Below, piece after piece: positions 38,438-48,680 of a stretch of 64,000 bases of DNA (the first letter of the stretch is position 1; each line of letters starts with the position of its first letter). Under the pieces are notes generated by a model that saw nothing but the letters and a program-made list of their open reading frames with translations, was not told the DNA's origin and did no database searches. A program made the position numbers and the translations under genes. The stretch is from Echinicola salinicaeni (lineage in GTDB: Bacteria; Bacteroidota; Bacteroidia; Cytophagales; Cyclobacteriaceae), in NCBI RefSeq assembly GCF_014280965.1, contig NZ_JACODZ010000003.1:469629-533628 (forward strand), given 5' to 3'.

Positions 38438-39622
38438 TTACTTGTTATCTAAAAGGCCTCTTCCACTCTTACGGATTATTCCTTGATCGGTTAGCTCTTT
38501 TGCCAAAACATCCAATAAACCATTTACAAATTGCTTGCTTTTAGGCGTACTGTATGTTTTGGAAATGTCAATATACTCATTGATGCTAACTTTTACAGGG
38601 ATACTAGGAAAAAATGACATTTCCGTGATAGCCATAGAGAGGATGATTTTGTCCGTAGAGGCGACACGCTCTATGTCCCAGTTTTTTGTTTTTTCTGCTA
38701 TCAAGACCCTGTTTTTATAGTCATTTTCGATAGTCAAGTTAAAGATATTTTGGAAAAATTCCTTGTCCTCTTCCCAGTTTATAGCGATTTCTGGAAGTTC
38801 GTAATCTTGGCTATCGGGTGATTCGCTGATGTTTTTGAGGACTTTTACTGCTAAGCTTCTTACTACGGCTTTATTTTCTGTCCAGTTTAGGTCCTGCTCA
38901 GCAAAGTAGCTCATGATGGCCTCGTTTTTGAAAATGATTTTTTTGATCATCTCCAATAAGATGTCCAAATCTTCCTCTTCACTTGGCTCGTTTAATTTGA
39001 TATATGCTGAGTATTTTTCCCATGGCTTGATGTATTCACGGAACCACTCTTGGATTTCCAATTCAAGCTCTTCTAAATCGGCCTGTTGGCGGATTGATTC
39101 AGAATTAAAAGCAGGTGCTTCTTTGAGGTATTTAATAGTTTTGTTGTTGGCTAAGTTCAGGTCACCTGAAAGAGATACTAAGGCTTCTTGGTTCAGTTTG
39201 CGCTTTCTGTCGTATTCTCCTTGGACGTGATTGCTGAATCCGATTAGGATATGGATGACCTTTAGGTATAGCTGAGGAATGCTTTCGGCAGCATTGACCA
39301 TGTTCTTTGCAAGAAATCCCAGGTCTTTTTGATTGTATTGATGGTAAAGATTTACCGCTTTAATAGCAATGGATTTGATTTTGGTGTCGTAGTCTCCGGA
39401 TGCTATAAGGGCTTTGTTGTTCAGGTTTTTAGAAAAAAGCTCAACGGTTGTTTCCGCATCTTTTTTTAGTTGGGCTTTGTCTTGCACTTCCATGCTGTTT
39501 AGATCTGGAAGGAAAGCATCCCTAATATAGTCTTTGGCTAAATTTAGATTGGAAGCTTTACACTGCTCATAGGCGTAAAGGTTCTGAAAAGCCTTAACTC
39601 TAAGTATTCTTCTGTTTAACAT
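38438..39622 (-). CDS. nusB: Transcription antitermination factor NusB, long form
   Basis: This 394-residue protein has the NusB domain in its C-terminal part (VASTDKIILSMAITEMSFFPSIPVKVSINEYIDISKTYSTPKSKQFVNGLLD, in pieces). A long N-terminal helical extension starts MLNRRILRVKAFQNLYAYEQ. NusB of E. coli has about 140 residues; this long form is usual in Bacteroidota. It supports rRNA transcription antitermination. It is the first gene of the leftward operon ending in coaE. A TAACTTTG box lies upstream at 39705-39698. Confidence 0.92.
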   Translation of the reverse strand: MLNRRILRVKAFQNLYAYEQCKASNLNLAKDYIRDAFLPDLNSMEVQDKAQLKKDAETTVELFSKNLNNKALIASGDYDTKIKSIAIKAVNLYHQYNQKDLGFLAKNMVNAAESIPQLYLKVIHILIGFSNHVQGEYDRKRKLNQEALVSLSGDLNLANNKTIKYLKEAPAFNSESIRQQADLEELELEIQEWFREYIKPWEKYSAYIKLNEPSEEEDLDILLEMIKKIIFKNEAIMSYFAEQDLNWTENKAVVRSLAVKVLKNISESPDSQDYELPEIAINWEEDKEFFQNIFNLTIENDYKNRVLIAEKTKNWDIERVASTDKIILSMAITEMSFFPSIPVKVSINEYIDISKTYSTPKSKQFVNGLLDVLAKELTDQGIIRKSGRGLLDNK

Positions 39623-39715
39623 TACCTGAATATAAAGAACGTAAAATTTGAATGATTAATAGCGAAATGAATTAGCTCCTTTCACTTATTGTTGCTGCAA
39701 AGTTAAAAAATAAAA

Positions 39716-39756
39716 AAACCAAATGCACGGATTTTATTGTCCATTGCATTTGGTTA
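39716..39756 (-). terminator. Terminator of leucine dehydrogenase gene
   Basis: ACCAAATGCA (39718-39727) and TGCATTTGGT (39745-39754) form a perfect 10-base stem. On the minus strand it is followed by TTTTTTT. It separates the dehydrogenase gene from the nusB promoter. Confidence 0.85.
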
Positions 39757-39776
39757 GATAAAAAACGCTAAGTTTA

Positions 39777-40877
39777 TCAGTAAGTGGATTTTAGCTTACT
39801 GATGCTGTTGATTCTGTTCCAGGCCATTTCTATAGCTGCCTGCTGGGCAGGAATCCCCTCTTTTTCAGATTTGTTTAGAATAGCTAAGCAGGTGTCATAG
39901 ATTTTTTCTGCCTGCTGATAAGCTAGTTCTCTATTATAGTTACCTAAGTATTCGGCATATACATTGATCAAACCTCCAGCGTTGATCAAGAAATCAGGAG
40001 CATAAATGATGTCTCTTTCTATTAATGCCTGGCCGTGAATTTCCTCATCTTTCAATTGGTTATTGGCTGCACCAGCGATAACCTGGCAGTTCAGTCTATT
40101 TAGGGTCTCATCGTTTACCGTGGCCCCTAAGGCACAAGGGGCATAAATATCCATTTTCACATCGTAGATGTCCTCTGGAGCTATGACAGTAGCTCCAGTG
40201 TTTTTCGCTACTTCCTTCAGTCTGTCCTCAAAGATATCTGTGATGAAAATTTCTGCTCCTTCTTTGACCAAATGGTCAATCAAATGTCGACCTACTTGCC
40301 CGATACCTTGTACGGCAATTTTCTTGCCTGTTAGACTGTCTTGTCCATAAGCTTTCTTGGCTGCGGCTTTCATCCCTAAGTAAGCACCATAAGCAGTTAC
40401 AGGGGATGGATCTCCTCCTCCGCCTTTTACTTCGGGAAGCCCTGTGACATGGGAAGTCTCCATGGCGATATACTCCATGTCTGATGTCTTCATGTTCACA
40501 TCTTCAGCAGTGATGTATTTACCTCCTAAGCTTTGGACAAATTTTCCAAACCTTCTTAGAAAAGCTTCATTTTTAAGTTTAGGGTCTCCTATAATGACGG
40601 CTTTCCCTCCTCCAATATTGAGCCCCGAAATGGCAGCTTTGAAGGTCATGCCCCTAGAAAGTCGTAATACATCTGTAATGGCTTCTTCCTCAGAAGCGTA
40701 ATTCCACATTCTTGTACCACCTAATGCTGGTCCTAAAACGGTATTATGAATACCTATGATAGCTTTTAGTCCAGTAGGCTCATCGTAACACATGACCAAT
40801 TGCTCATGTCCTAAAGATGTGATTTGTCCATAAATTGAGTCTCCTTTGACCATTTCCTCGGTTTTAATCTCTATCAT
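39777..40877 (-). CDS. Leucine/amino-acid dehydrogenase (Glu/Leu/Phe/Val family)
   Basis: This 366-residue NAD-dependent enzyme deaminates branched-chain amino acids. The catalytic lysine region GGGKAVIIGDPK, the substrate segment GPALGGTRMWNY and the Rossmann motif VQGIGQVGRHLIDHL are present. The length (about 365) fits leucine dehydrogenase better than the longer glutamate dehydrogenases. It is a single-gene unit with its own terminator. Confidence 0.9.
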   Translation of the reverse strand: MIEIKTEEMVKGDSIYGQITSLGHEQLVMCYDEPTGLKAIIGIHNTVLGPALGGTRMWNYASEEEAITDVLRLSRGMTFKAAISGLNIGGGKAVIIGDPKLKNEAFLRRFGKFVQSLGGKYITAEDVNMKTSDMEYIAMETSHVTGLPEVKGGGGDPSPVTAYGAYLGMKAAAKKAYGQDSLTGKKIAVQGIGQVGRHLIDHLVKEGAEIFITDIFEDRLKEVAKNTGATVIAPEDIYDVKMDIYAPCALGATVNDETLNRLNCQVIAGAANNQLKDEEIHGQALIERDIIYAPDFLINAGGLINVYAEYLGNYNRELAYQQAEKIYDTCLAILNKSEKEGIPAQQAAIEMAWNRINSISKLKSTY

Positions 40878-41025
40878 AATGAACTTAGAAGTTTAGATTA
40901 TGTTATATTTGGGTAAGTCTTTTGCTTTGCCTTGCTATAAAGAATTAAATACTAAATAGAGGCTAGGTAAAGCTACATAAAAGATTATTATAAAACAAAA
41001 TAAGATATTTTAAAGTTTTTATTTC

Positions 41026-42819
41026 GTGAACTCCCTCTGGCGTCTTAACAAATATTTATTCAAGTACAAAGGTTACCTCTTGTTGGGTATACTCTTTACT
41101 ATTATTTCCAATGTGTTTGTGATGATACCTGCTCAATTGGTGCGGGTAGCCATAGATTATGTAGTGGAAAGCTTTAGTTTTTATCAGATGTTCCCTGAAG
41201 GGGAAGGGACTTCAGCGATCAGGGGGGCTTTTCTAAATTATATTTTTGTTTTTGGTGTATTGATATTGGTAATGGCTTTTTTAAGGGGCTTTTTTCTCTT
41301 TTTGATCAGGCAAACCATTATTGTTATGTCCAGGCTTATTGAGTATGATCTTAAAAACGAAATTTTTGATCATTACCAGAAACTGCCACTGAGTTTTTAT
41401 CGGAAAAATAGTACTGGGGATTTAATGGCCAGGGTTACAGAGGATGTTAGTAGGGTGCGAATGTATTTTGGACCAGCGTTGATGTATGGTATTAACCTCT
41501 TGGTATTATTTCCTTTGGTGATCGGATATATGCTCAGTGTCAATGTGCCCTTGACAATTTATTCATTACTGCCTCTGCCGGTACTTTCCATCAGTATTTA
41601 TTTGGTCAATAATATGATCAATGTAAGGTCTGAAAAGATCCAACGTAGTTTATCAGGATTGAGCACATTTGTTCAAGAGTCATTTTCAGGGATTAGGGTA
41701 ATTAAAGCTTTTGTTAGAGAAGATGATAGCAGCAAGGACTTTACCCAAGCCAGTGAAGACTATAAAGAAAAATCCATAAGCCTTACCAAAGTACAGGCTT
41801 TGTTCTACCCATTGATTATGGGCCTTGTAGGAGTAAGTACTATTATTACCGTATATGTGGGAGGGAACCAGGTCATAGAAGGTGCAATAGGTTATGGTGT
41901 GATTGCGGAATTTATCCTATATGTTAATATGCTGACTTGGCCAGTGACTTCTTTAGGCTGGGTGACCAGTATAGTACAAAGGGCAGCTGCCTCTCAAACT
42001 AGAATCAATGAGTTTTTGGATGAAAAGAATGACATTATCAGTAAAGCGCATCTGACTACACCTGTGAAAGGACAGATTGTATTCAATGGGCTTTCTTTTG
42101 TGTATCCAGACTCTGGTATTAAGGCATTGGATAAGGTCAGTTTTGATATTCAGCCAGGGCAATCTTTAGCCATTATTGGTACCACAGGGTCAGGGAAATC
42201 GACTATTGCCAATCTATTGATGAGGATGTTTGATGCTTCTGAAGGTAATATTCAATTGGATGGAGAGGATATTAGGGCTTTTGATATTTCCTATTTAAGG
42301 AAGCAAATTGGTTATGTTCCTCAGGATGTTTTCCTTTTCAGCGATTCTATATATAATAATATTGGTTTTGGTCTTGATAATATTCCTGAAGGAGTAGTGG
42401 AGCAGGCGGCAAAAGACGCCGATGTTTATCAAAATATAGTTGACTTTCCTGCCGGTTTTGAAACTAGGTTAGGTGAAAGAGGAATTACCTTGAGTGGAGG
42501 GCAAAAACAGCGGGTTTCCATTGCCCGGGCTATCGCTAAGGATCCTTCTATCTTGCTATTGGATGATTGTTTGTCAGCTGTAGATACCAAAACAGAAAAT
42601 GTTATCCTCAATGCCTTAAAGGGAATTATGGAAAACAGGACATCCATAGTCATTTCCCATAGGGTTTCTTCAGCTAAGCTGGCTGATAAGATAATTGTTT
42701 TGGATGATGGTAGGGTAGTAGAAGAGGGCTCGCATGATCTCTTGATGGCGAGAAAGGGAGTTTATGCGGCGCTTTACGAAAAACAGACCAATTCAAGTGA
42801 AACGATGGAAAATGAATAA
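41026..42819 (+). CDS. ABC exporter half with Asp in place of the catalytic Glu
   Basis: This 597-residue half-transporter has six membrane helices (residues 15-330). The ATPase domain has Walker A GTTGSGKST (385-393) and a normal signature LSGGQ (489-493). Walker B is LLLDDC, so position 514 is Asp instead of the catalytic Glu. This is the pattern of the degenerate-site subunit of heterodimeric exporters such as BmrC and TM287. The half at 17880 has the matching altered signature. The start is GTG 41026. The substrate is unknown. Confidence 0.88.
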   Translation: MNSLWRLNKYLFKYKGYLLLGILFTIISNVFVMIPAQLVRVAIDYVVESFSFYQMFPEGEGTSAIRGAFLNYIFVFGVLILVMAFLRGFFLFLIRQTIIVMSRLIEYDLKNEIFDHYQKLPLSFYRKNSTGDLMARVTEDVSRVRMYFGPALMYGINLLVLFPLVIGYMLSVNVPLTIYSLLPLPVLSISIYLVNNMINVRSEKIQRSLSGLSTFVQESFSGIRVIKAFVREDDSSKDFTQASEDYKEKSISLTKVQALFYPLIMGLVGVSTIITVYVGGNQVIEGAIGYGVIAEFILYVNMLTWPVTSLGWVTSIVQRAAASQTRINEFLDEKNDIISKAHLTTPVKGQIVFNGLSFVYPDSGIKALDKVSFDIQPGQSLAIIGTTGSGKSTIANLLMRMFDASEGNIQLDGEDIRAFDISYLRKQIGYVPQDVFLFSDSIYNNIGFGLDNIPEGVVEQAAKDADVYQNIVDFPAGFETRLGERGITLSGGQKQRVSIARAIAKDPSILLLDDCLSAVDTKTENVILNALKGIMENRTSIVISHRVSSAKLADKIIVLDDGRVVEEGSHDLLMARKGVYAALYEKQTNSSETMENE

Positions 42820-42825
42820 AATGAT

Positions 42826-43440
42826 TTACCAATCTTCGTTATAATTGTAGGTCTTTGGTTTGGCTTTGATTTTTCCTCCTCCAAACTGCATGCCTACACC
42901 TATGCTTACAAAGTCACTTATTGTTTTTCCTGTAAAATGGTAGGTGGCATTGAGCCTAAATTTTCCTGAAATTACTCCGACCCTTGGTGCCAAGCCGAAA
43001 TTCACCCTATCATTATAACGCGTAATAATAGTTCCATCAGCACTGTCAACAATTTCGTAATTGCTTCTTCTGTACATACCCGCCAATATGCCTACAAATG
43101 GCCTGGTTTCATTGAGTCCAAATTGGTATTCAGAGCTTGCGGATAGATTGCTTATGGCTTGGGCCCTAAAAATGGCTTCTTTATGATTGAAAAGGGATTC
43201 TCCTTCGCCCAGGATATTGCTGGCTAGCTGTAGGCCGACTTGTAGATGGTCATTGATGCCATATCTAGGCTCTATGAATAAACCTCCTCCAGTAGTTAAG
43301 ACGGATTCAGTGGGGAATGTTAAGTTTATTCCAAGGTCAACCTTGAATGGTTTGTATTTTCGGACGCTTATTTGATCTTGTCCTTGTGTTATGAGGACAG
43401 TAGTGACAAAGCATATAATAAATAGTAATGACCTTTTCAT
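42826..43440 (-). CDS. Outer membrane beta-barrel protein of unknown function
   Basis: This 204-residue protein has a signal peptide (MKRSLLFIICFVTTVLITQGQ) and strand-like repeats (VDLGINLTFPTESVLTTGGGLFIEPRYGI, DHLQVGLQLASNIL, RVNFGLAPRVGVISGKFRLNATYHF). Together they suggest a small 8-stranded barrel. No family can be named. It is convergent with the ABC exporter half and lies downstream of the nrdA terminator. Confidence 0.65.
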   Translation of the reverse strand: MKRSLLFIICFVTTVLITQGQDQISVRKYKPFKVDLGINLTFPTESVLTTGGGLFIEPRYGINDHLQVGLQLASNILGEGESLFNHKEAIFRAQAISNLSASSEYQFGLNETRPFVGILAGMYRRSNYEIVDSADGTIITRYNDRVNFGLAPRVGVISGKFRLNATYHFTGKTISDFVSIGVGMQFGGGKIKAKPKTYNYNEDW

Positions 43441-43582
43441 TTTACTTCCGGATAATTAAATGATCATGGTAAATCAGATTTTAGTCCTCATCAAGACCGA
43501 AATATAATCATTTTTTTATCTCACCTTAAGGTATGTAAACTTTTATTTAAAACTCATAGAGGACTGGGCTTGTTTAGTTTTG

Positions 43583-43622
43583 AGCACAAAAAAAGTGCCC
43601 GAAAAAAAATCGGGCACTTTGA
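43583..43622 (-). terminator. Terminator of nrdBA
   Basis: AAAGTGCCCGA (43592-43602) and TCGGGCACTTT (43610-43620) form a perfect 11-base stem. On the minus strand a T run follows. It lies 27 bases past the nrdA stop. Confidence 0.9.
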
Positions 43623-43646
43623 AATATTAATTTTGTGGGGAAGCAA

Positions 43647-46046
43647 TTAACTTCCACACATCTCGCAATCATCTGGGTTGTCCAGTGAACAAGCTATGGC
43701 ATCTTTGTTTTGTTGGCCAGTGTTTGGATCTACTTCTGCCGGTTTTTGGTCAGCATTTTGCAGATTGGATTTGTCCACTGTAAACTGAATCGCACTTGTA
43801 GCCGCTTTAGATCTCAAATAATACATACCTGTCTTGAGGCCTTTTTTCCAAGCATAGAAATGCATGGAGGTCAATTTTCCAAAGTTTGGCTCTTGCATGA
43901 AAACATTCATACTTTGGGACTGACAGATATATGCTCCTCTGTCTGCTGCCATATTGATAACTACCTTTTGTGAAATCTCCCAAACGGTCTTATAAAGATC
44001 CTTGATGTTTTGTGGGACTTCAGGCATATCTTGAACTGATCCATTAGCTGCAATCAGTCTGTTTTTCATATTATCATTCCAAAGTCCCAAACGAATCAGG
44101 TCTCTCATCAAATGTTTGTTCACCACCACAAATTCTCCAGAAAGGGTTCTTCTGGTATAGATATTTGAGGTGTATGGCTCAAAGCATTCGTTATTGCCCA
44201 AGATTTGTGAAGTAGAAGCCGTAGGCATTGGAGCAACTAATAAAGAGTTTCTTACGCCATATTTGCTTACTCTTTCTTTAAGCTCAGCCCAGTTCCATCT
44301 TCCCGATTTTGGTGTTACACCCCATAGGTCAAATTGGAATTGGCCTTTTGAAACAGGAGATCCCTCATAGGTTTCATAGGTGCCATGGTCTTTTGCTAGT
44401 TCCATGGAAGTCTCCATAGCGGCATAGTAGATGGTCTCGAAGATATCTTCGTTAAGTCCAGCTGCCTCTTCAGAATCAAAAGGCATTCTCAAAAGGATAA
44501 AGGCATCAGCAAGGCCCTGTACTCCGATTCCGATAGGTCTATGTCTGAAGTTGGACTTTCTAGCCTCTTCCACAGGGTAATAATTGATGTCAATTACTTT
44601 GTTAAGGTTACGCGTGGCGACCTTAGTAATTTCATATAGCTTTTGATGATCAAAGGTTTTGTTGCCTTTAGCATCAGTAGTGACGAATTTAGGTAAGGCA
44701 ATTGAAGCAAGGTTACAAACAGCCACCTCATCAGGAGAAGTGTACTCCATGATTTCGGTACATAAGTTGGAAGACTTGATGGTACCCAAGTTTTTCTGGT
44801 TTGATTTGCCATTTGCTGCATCCTTATAGAGCATATAAGGTGTACCGGTCTCAATTTGAGACTCCAATACTTCAAACCAAAGTTCCTGTGCTTTTACAGT
44901 TTCTCTTGCTCTACCTTCTTTTTCGTATTTTTCATAAAGTTTTTCAAATTCTTCTCCGTGACATTCGGAAAGTCCAGGAGCTTCATTCGGACAGAATAGC
45001 GACCATTCTTCATTGGCTTCTACTCTCTTCATAAATAAATCTGAAATCCAAAGTGCATAGAACAAGTCTCTGGCTCTCATTTCCTCTTTACCGTGATTCT
45101 TTTTCAGTTCAAGGAAATCCTTGATGTCTGCATGCCATGGCTCTAAGTAAATAGCAAAACTTCCTTTTCTTTTTCCGCCACCTTGGTCGACATACCTAGC
45201 GGTCATGTCAAAGTTTCTCAGCATGGGGACTATACCGTTGGAAACTCCATTGGTTCCTTTGATATATGAACCTTTTGCTCTCACATTATGAATTGAAAGC
45301 CCGATACCACCAGCAGATTGGGAGATTTTGGCACATTGCTTCAAAGTATCATAGATACCGTCAATGCTGTCCTCCTTCATACTCAATAAGAAGCAAGAAG
45401 AAAGCTGAGGCTTCGGTGTGCCCGCATTGAAAAGCGTAGGCGTGGCATGGGTAAACCATTTCTCTGAAAGTAAAGTATAAGTTTCGATTGCAGCATCGAT
45501 ATCCTCTTTATGGATTCCGATGGCCACTCTCATTAGCATATGTTGTGGTCTTTCGACTACTTTATCATCCAGTTTGATCAGGTAACTTTTTTCCAAAGTT
45601 TTGAAGCCAAAGAAATCATAATTGAAATCCCTGCTGTAATCGATGACTTCATCCAGTTTGGCAGCATGTTTTTTGATTATTCCATATACATCTGGAGCAA
45701 TCAGGGCAGCGTTATCACCTGTTTTTGGGTCTACATAGGTGTATAGCCTTTTCATGGTGTTTGAAAAGGACTGGCTAGTAGTTTTGTGAAGATTTGAAAT
45801 AGCAATTCTGGCTGCTAATATGGCGTATTCGGGGTGTTTAACCGTCATGGATGCACAAACCTCAGCAGCGAGGTTGTCCAAGGCTGAAGTAGTAACACCG
45901 TCATATAAACCATCGATCACTTTTTTTGCTACTTCGATGGGGTGGATATAACGTGAATCCAGGCCATAACACAAGTTTTCAATTCTTGTGGTGATTTTGT
46001 CGAATCTTACTGATTCTCTTCTACCGTCTCTTTTTATTACTAACAT
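43647..46046 (-). CDS. nrdA: Ribonucleoside-diphosphate reductase alpha subunit (class I)
   Basis: NrdA reduces ribonucleotides to deoxyribonucleotides. The 799-residue protein has an N-terminal ATP-cone (residues 1-90, [24 protein letters not shown] in part). Active-site cysteines sit in [14 protein letters not shown] and [12 protein letters not shown]. The C-terminal redox pair is DCEMCGS. Gene order is nrdB then nrdA, with 35 bases between them, in one leftward operon. Confidence 0.96.
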   Translation of the reverse strand: MLVIKRDGRRESVRFDKITTRIENLCYGLDSRYIHPIEVAKKVIDGLYDGVTTSALDNLAAEVCASMTVKHPEYAILAARIAISNLHKTTSQSFSNTMKRLYTYVDPKTGDNAALIAPDVYGIIKKHAAKLDEVIDYSRDFNYDFFGFKTLEKSYLIKLDDKVVERPQHMLMRVAIGIHKEDIDAAIETYTLLSEKWFTHATPTLFNAGTPKPQLSSCFLLSMKEDSIDGIYDTLKQCAKISQSAGGIGLSIHNVRAKGSYIKGTNGVSNGIVPMLRNFDMTARYVDQGGGKRKGSFAIYLEPWHADIKDFLELKKNHGKEEMRARDLFYALWISDLFMKRVEANEEWSLFCPNEAPGLSECHGEEFEKLYEKYEKEGRARETVKAQELWFEVLESQIETGTPYMLYKDAANGKSNQKNLGTIKSSNLCTEIMEYTSPDEVAVCNLASIALPKFVTTDAKGNKTFDHQKLYEITKVATRNLNKVIDINYYPVEEARKSNFRHRPIGIGVQGLADAFILLRMPFDSEEAAGLNEDIFETIYYAAMETSMELAKDHGTYETYEGSPVSKGQFQFDLWGVTPKSGRWNWAELKERVSKYGVRNSLLVAPMPTASTSQILGNNECFEPYTSNIYTRRTLSGEFVVVNKHLMRDLIRLGLWNDNMKNRLIAANGSVQDMPEVPQNIKDLYKTVWEISQKVVINMAADRGAYICQSQSMNVFMQEPNFGKLTSMHFYAWKKGLKTGMYYLRSKAATSAIQFTVDKSNLQNADQKPAEVDPNTGQQNKDAIACSLDNPDDCEMCGS

Positions 46047-46081
46047 GCTATAAGGGAGTTAAGGGTGGGAAGAAAAGTTAA

Positions 46082-47065
46082 TTAAAAGTCCTCTTCAATG
46101 GAAAATTTAGAGGAATCAGATGCGTCTTTACCTTTCATAACCCCAGCCTTTTGGTAGTCCCCAACTCTTTTCTCAAAGAAATTGGTCTTACCTTGTAATG
46201 AGATCATGTCCATAAAGTCAAAAGGATTGGTGCTGTTCCAGACTTTTTCACAGCCCAATTCTACCAACAGCCTATCGGCTACAAACTCAATATATTGACA
46301 CATTAACTCAGCATTCATACCGATCAACCTTACCGGAAGTGCGTCGGTTACAAATTCTTTTTCAATGGCCACAGCGTCCTGAATAATTTCAGATACAGTT
46401 TCTTTTGGTAAGTGATTAGTGATATGTTGGGTGTACAAGTGACAGGCGAAGTCACAGTGTAATCCCTCATCTCTAGAGATTAATTCATTGGAGAAGGTTA
46501 GTCCTGGCATCAAACCTCTTTTCTTCAACCAGAAGATAGAGCAGAATGATCCTGAGAAGAAAATACCCTCAACAGCAGCAAAGGCAATCAATCTTTCGTG
46601 GAAACTACCTTCGTCAATCCATCTTAGTGCCCAGTCAGCCTTTTTCTTGACGCAATCCAAATGTTCAATCGCATTGAACAATTTGTCTCTTTCAGCAGCG
46701 TCTTTGATATAGGTGTCGATCAATAAACTATAGGTTTCTGAATGGATGTTTTCCATGGCAATTTGAAACCCGTAGAAAAATTTAGCTTCTGTATATTGTA
46801 CCTCTGCCACAAAGTGCTCAGCTAAATTTTCGTTTACAATACCGTCACTGGCCGCAAAAAATGCTAAAACATGGGAGATGAAATGTCTTTCATCATCAGT
46901 CATGTTTTTCCAGTCCTTAATATCTTGGCTAAGGTCTATTTCTTCTGCAGTCCAAAAGCTGGCTTCAGCTTTTTTATAATATTCCCAAATATCATCATGT
47001 TGTATTGGGAATAATACGAACCTGCTGTTATCTCCTTGCGCTAATAGGGGTTCCGGTTTTTGCAT
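46082..47065 (-). CDS. nrdB: Ribonucleoside-diphosphate reductase beta subunit (class I)
   Basis: NrdB holds the di-iron centre that starts radical chemistry for NrdA. The 327-residue protein shows the ferritin-like helices with metal ligands in [13 protein letters not shown] and [19 protein letters not shown]. The C-terminal FSIEEDF is the likely alpha-subunit docking peptide. Length is normal. It is the first gene of the nrdBA operon, downstream of a long regulatory region. Confidence 0.95.
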   Translation of the reverse strand: MQKPEPLLAQGDNSRFVLFPIQHDDIWEYYKKAEASFWTAEEIDLSQDIKDWKNMTDDERHFISHVLAFFAASDGIVNENLAEHFVAEVQYTEAKFFYGFQIAMENIHSETYSLLIDTYIKDAAERDKLFNAIEHLDCVKKKADWALRWIDEGSFHERLIAFAAVEGIFFSGSFCSIFWLKKRGLMPGLTFSNELISRDEGLHCDFACHLYTQHITNHLPKETVSEIIQDAVAIEKEFVTDALPVRLIGMNAELMCQYIEFVADRLLVELGCEKVWNSTNPFDFMDMISLQGKTNFFEKRVGDYQKAGVMKGKDASDSSKFSIEEDF

Positions 47066-47248
47066 TACTTATTAGTTCTATTAATTATAAGATGTAAATG
47101 TTCTGAAATAAAGTAAATCAGCTACTATTTAATGCTTTTCACTTCGTAAAATAGTGAGTTTGTAGCAGTTTTATTTTTGAGTCGTTGAACAAATATGCTC
47201 AACAAATTCCAAAAATAAAACCCGTGCATTAGTGGGTAACTTTAGTTT

Positions 47249-47263
47249 TTGACTCTTGGTCAA
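47249..47263. promoter_or_regulatory. Palindrome TTGACTCTTGGTCAA, candidate operator copy 1
   Basis: This is an inverted repeat TTGAC-N5-GTCAA, 186 bases upstream of the nrdB start. A second, nearly identical copy lies at 47405. The protein that binds is unknown. Confidence 0.5.
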
Positions 47264-47404
47264 AATAGGTATAAATATTTGTAATTCAATAAATAGTGTG
47301 TCTTTGTTTCAAGTGTTAATTCTACTAAAACGGTCTTTAAGGGCGATTCGACTAGGCTCGAAAAAAATTTAAAAAAAATTTTCGAACCAAAATTCAAGCC
47401 TAAT

Positions 47405-47419
47405 TTGACTTTTGGTCAA
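47405..47419. promoter_or_regulatory. Palindrome TTGACTTTTGGTCAA, candidate operator copy 2
   Basis: This differs from copy 1 by one base inside the 5-base spacer. Both half-sites are identical, so selection on the palindrome is likely. Confidence 0.5.
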
Positions 47420-47746
47420 GTTTTGTATTGTGATGTAAGTTTCTGTAAAGCAGTAATTTATGTTGTTATATGATTTTTAATTATTGAACTTGTTGATTCT
47501 CAAATCCTAAAGAAAATCAAGGATTTTTAGAAGAATTTTTAATTTTCTTTCCAAATGGGGATATCTTGGTATTTTCTATAGTCCCCGAATTGGGGCGCAA
47601 ATATAGCGGGGCGATTTTGGATAAGATATATTGAAGGAAAAAATTATTTTTCTATTTTTGAATCTTATTGGTTGCCTGGTATATAGCTGGATTTTGGTGT
47701 CTATTATGAAGTTTATCAAGGAATTTGATGAAATCTTATGAGTTAG

Positions 47747-47778
47747 TTTTTTACTTATGAAAATACTCTGTATATTTG
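47747..47778 (+). promoter_or_regulatory. Promoter of rplU-rpmA
   Basis: TATATTTG (47771-47778) matches the -7 consensus TAnnTTTG. A weak TTTT lies at the -33 position. The rplU ATG follows 30 bases after the box. Confidence 0.6.
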
Positions 47779-47807
47779 CACCTCAATTTTGATAAAAAGT
47801 TCTTAGT

Positions 47808-48119
47808 ATGTACGCAATAGTTAACATAGCAGGAAAGCAGTTCAAAGTAACTAAAGATCAATTTGTCTATGCACCGAAGTTGCAAGGCGATGTTGACGCT
47901 TCCGTTGAATTCGATGAGGTATTGTTGGCAGATGACAACGGTACAGTATCGGTAGGTGCCCCTACATTGGCTGGCGCCAAAGTGACAGGAAAAATTCTTG
48001 ATCATGTAAAAGGTGACAAAGTAATCGTCTTCAAAAAGAAAAGAAGAAAAGGTTACAAAAAGAAAAATGGTCACAGACAAGAATTCACTAAAATACTTAT
48101 TGAAAACATTACTCTTTAA
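47808..48119 (+). CDS. rplU: Ribosomal protein L21
   Basis: This 103-residue large-subunit protein starts MYAIVNIAGKQFKVTKDQF and contains the L21 signature KKKRRKGYKKKNGHRQEFT. Length is normal. rpmA follows 34 bases later, as in most bacteria. Confidence 0.97.
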   Translation: MYAIVNIAGKQFKVTKDQFVYAPKLQGDVDASVEFDEVLLADDNGTVSVGAPTLAGAKVTGKILDHVKGDKVIVFKKKRRKGYKKKNGHRQEFTKILIENITL

Positions 48120-48153
48120 GATTATCTTAGGGTAATCCAAAACATTTAAAATT

Positions 48154-48414
48154 ATGGCTCACAAGAAAGGTGTCGGTAGTTCCAAAAACGGTAGAGAATC
48201 CCATAGTAAACGTCTTGGTGTGAAGAAATTTGGCGGAGAAGCTGTTATTTCTGGAAACATCATCGTTAGACAAAGGGGAACCAAACATCACGCTGGGTTG
48301 AACGTAAAAGTGGGTAAAGATCACACTTTGTTCGCTGTTGCTGATGGCAAGGTTGAATTTAAGAAGAAGCACGATGGTAAATCTTATGTAAGCGTAATTC
48401 CAGCTGAAGCATAA
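48154..48414 (+). CDS. rpmA: Ribosomal protein L27
   Basis: This 86-residue protein begins [28 protein letters not shown], the L27 N-terminus that reaches the peptidyl-transferase centre. It has no cleavable N-terminal extension of the Firmicutes type. It is co-transcribed with rplU and ends in a strong terminator. Confidence 0.97.
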   Translation: MAHKKGVGSSKNGRESHSKRLGVKKFGGEAVISGNIIVRQRGTKHHAGLNVKVGKDHTLFAVADGKVEFKKKHDGKSYVSVIPAEA

Positions 48415-48437
48415 GGTTTAGATAACAGAAATATTTA

Positions 48438-48475
48438 AGAAGCTGCTCTTGTTTTTAAGAGCAGCTTTTTTTTTG
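48438..48475 (+). terminator. Terminator of rplU-rpmA
   Basis: AAGCTGCTCTT (48440-48450) and AAGAGCAGCTT (48457-48467) form a perfect 11-base stem followed by a T run. Confidence 0.9.
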
Positions 48476-48680
48476 GAATGATTTATCCTCACAGCAAGTC
48501 AGAGATAGTTTTTGTTGGGATGGCCTAAGAAGCTTGGAATTATGCTGTTTTTATAGGGGGATTTTGCTGCGTATATTGTTAATTTATAAATAAACGTAGT
48601 ATTAGTGTAAATAACTTGTTTATCGTATTTTTTTATTTGATGGAATAAATAGAGTATATTTCATCAATAAATTAATTTTC

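Larger units (their letters stand above)
47066..47807. other. 742-base divergent regulatory region nrdB / rplU
   Basis: No gene is supported here. The region holds two copies of TTGAC-N5-GTCAA (47249-47263 and 47405-47419), an AT-rich palindrome with TCGAAAA / TTTTCGA ends (about 47354-47401) and the rplU promoter box (47771-47778). It is unusually long for this otherwise dense genome. Confidence 0.6.
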
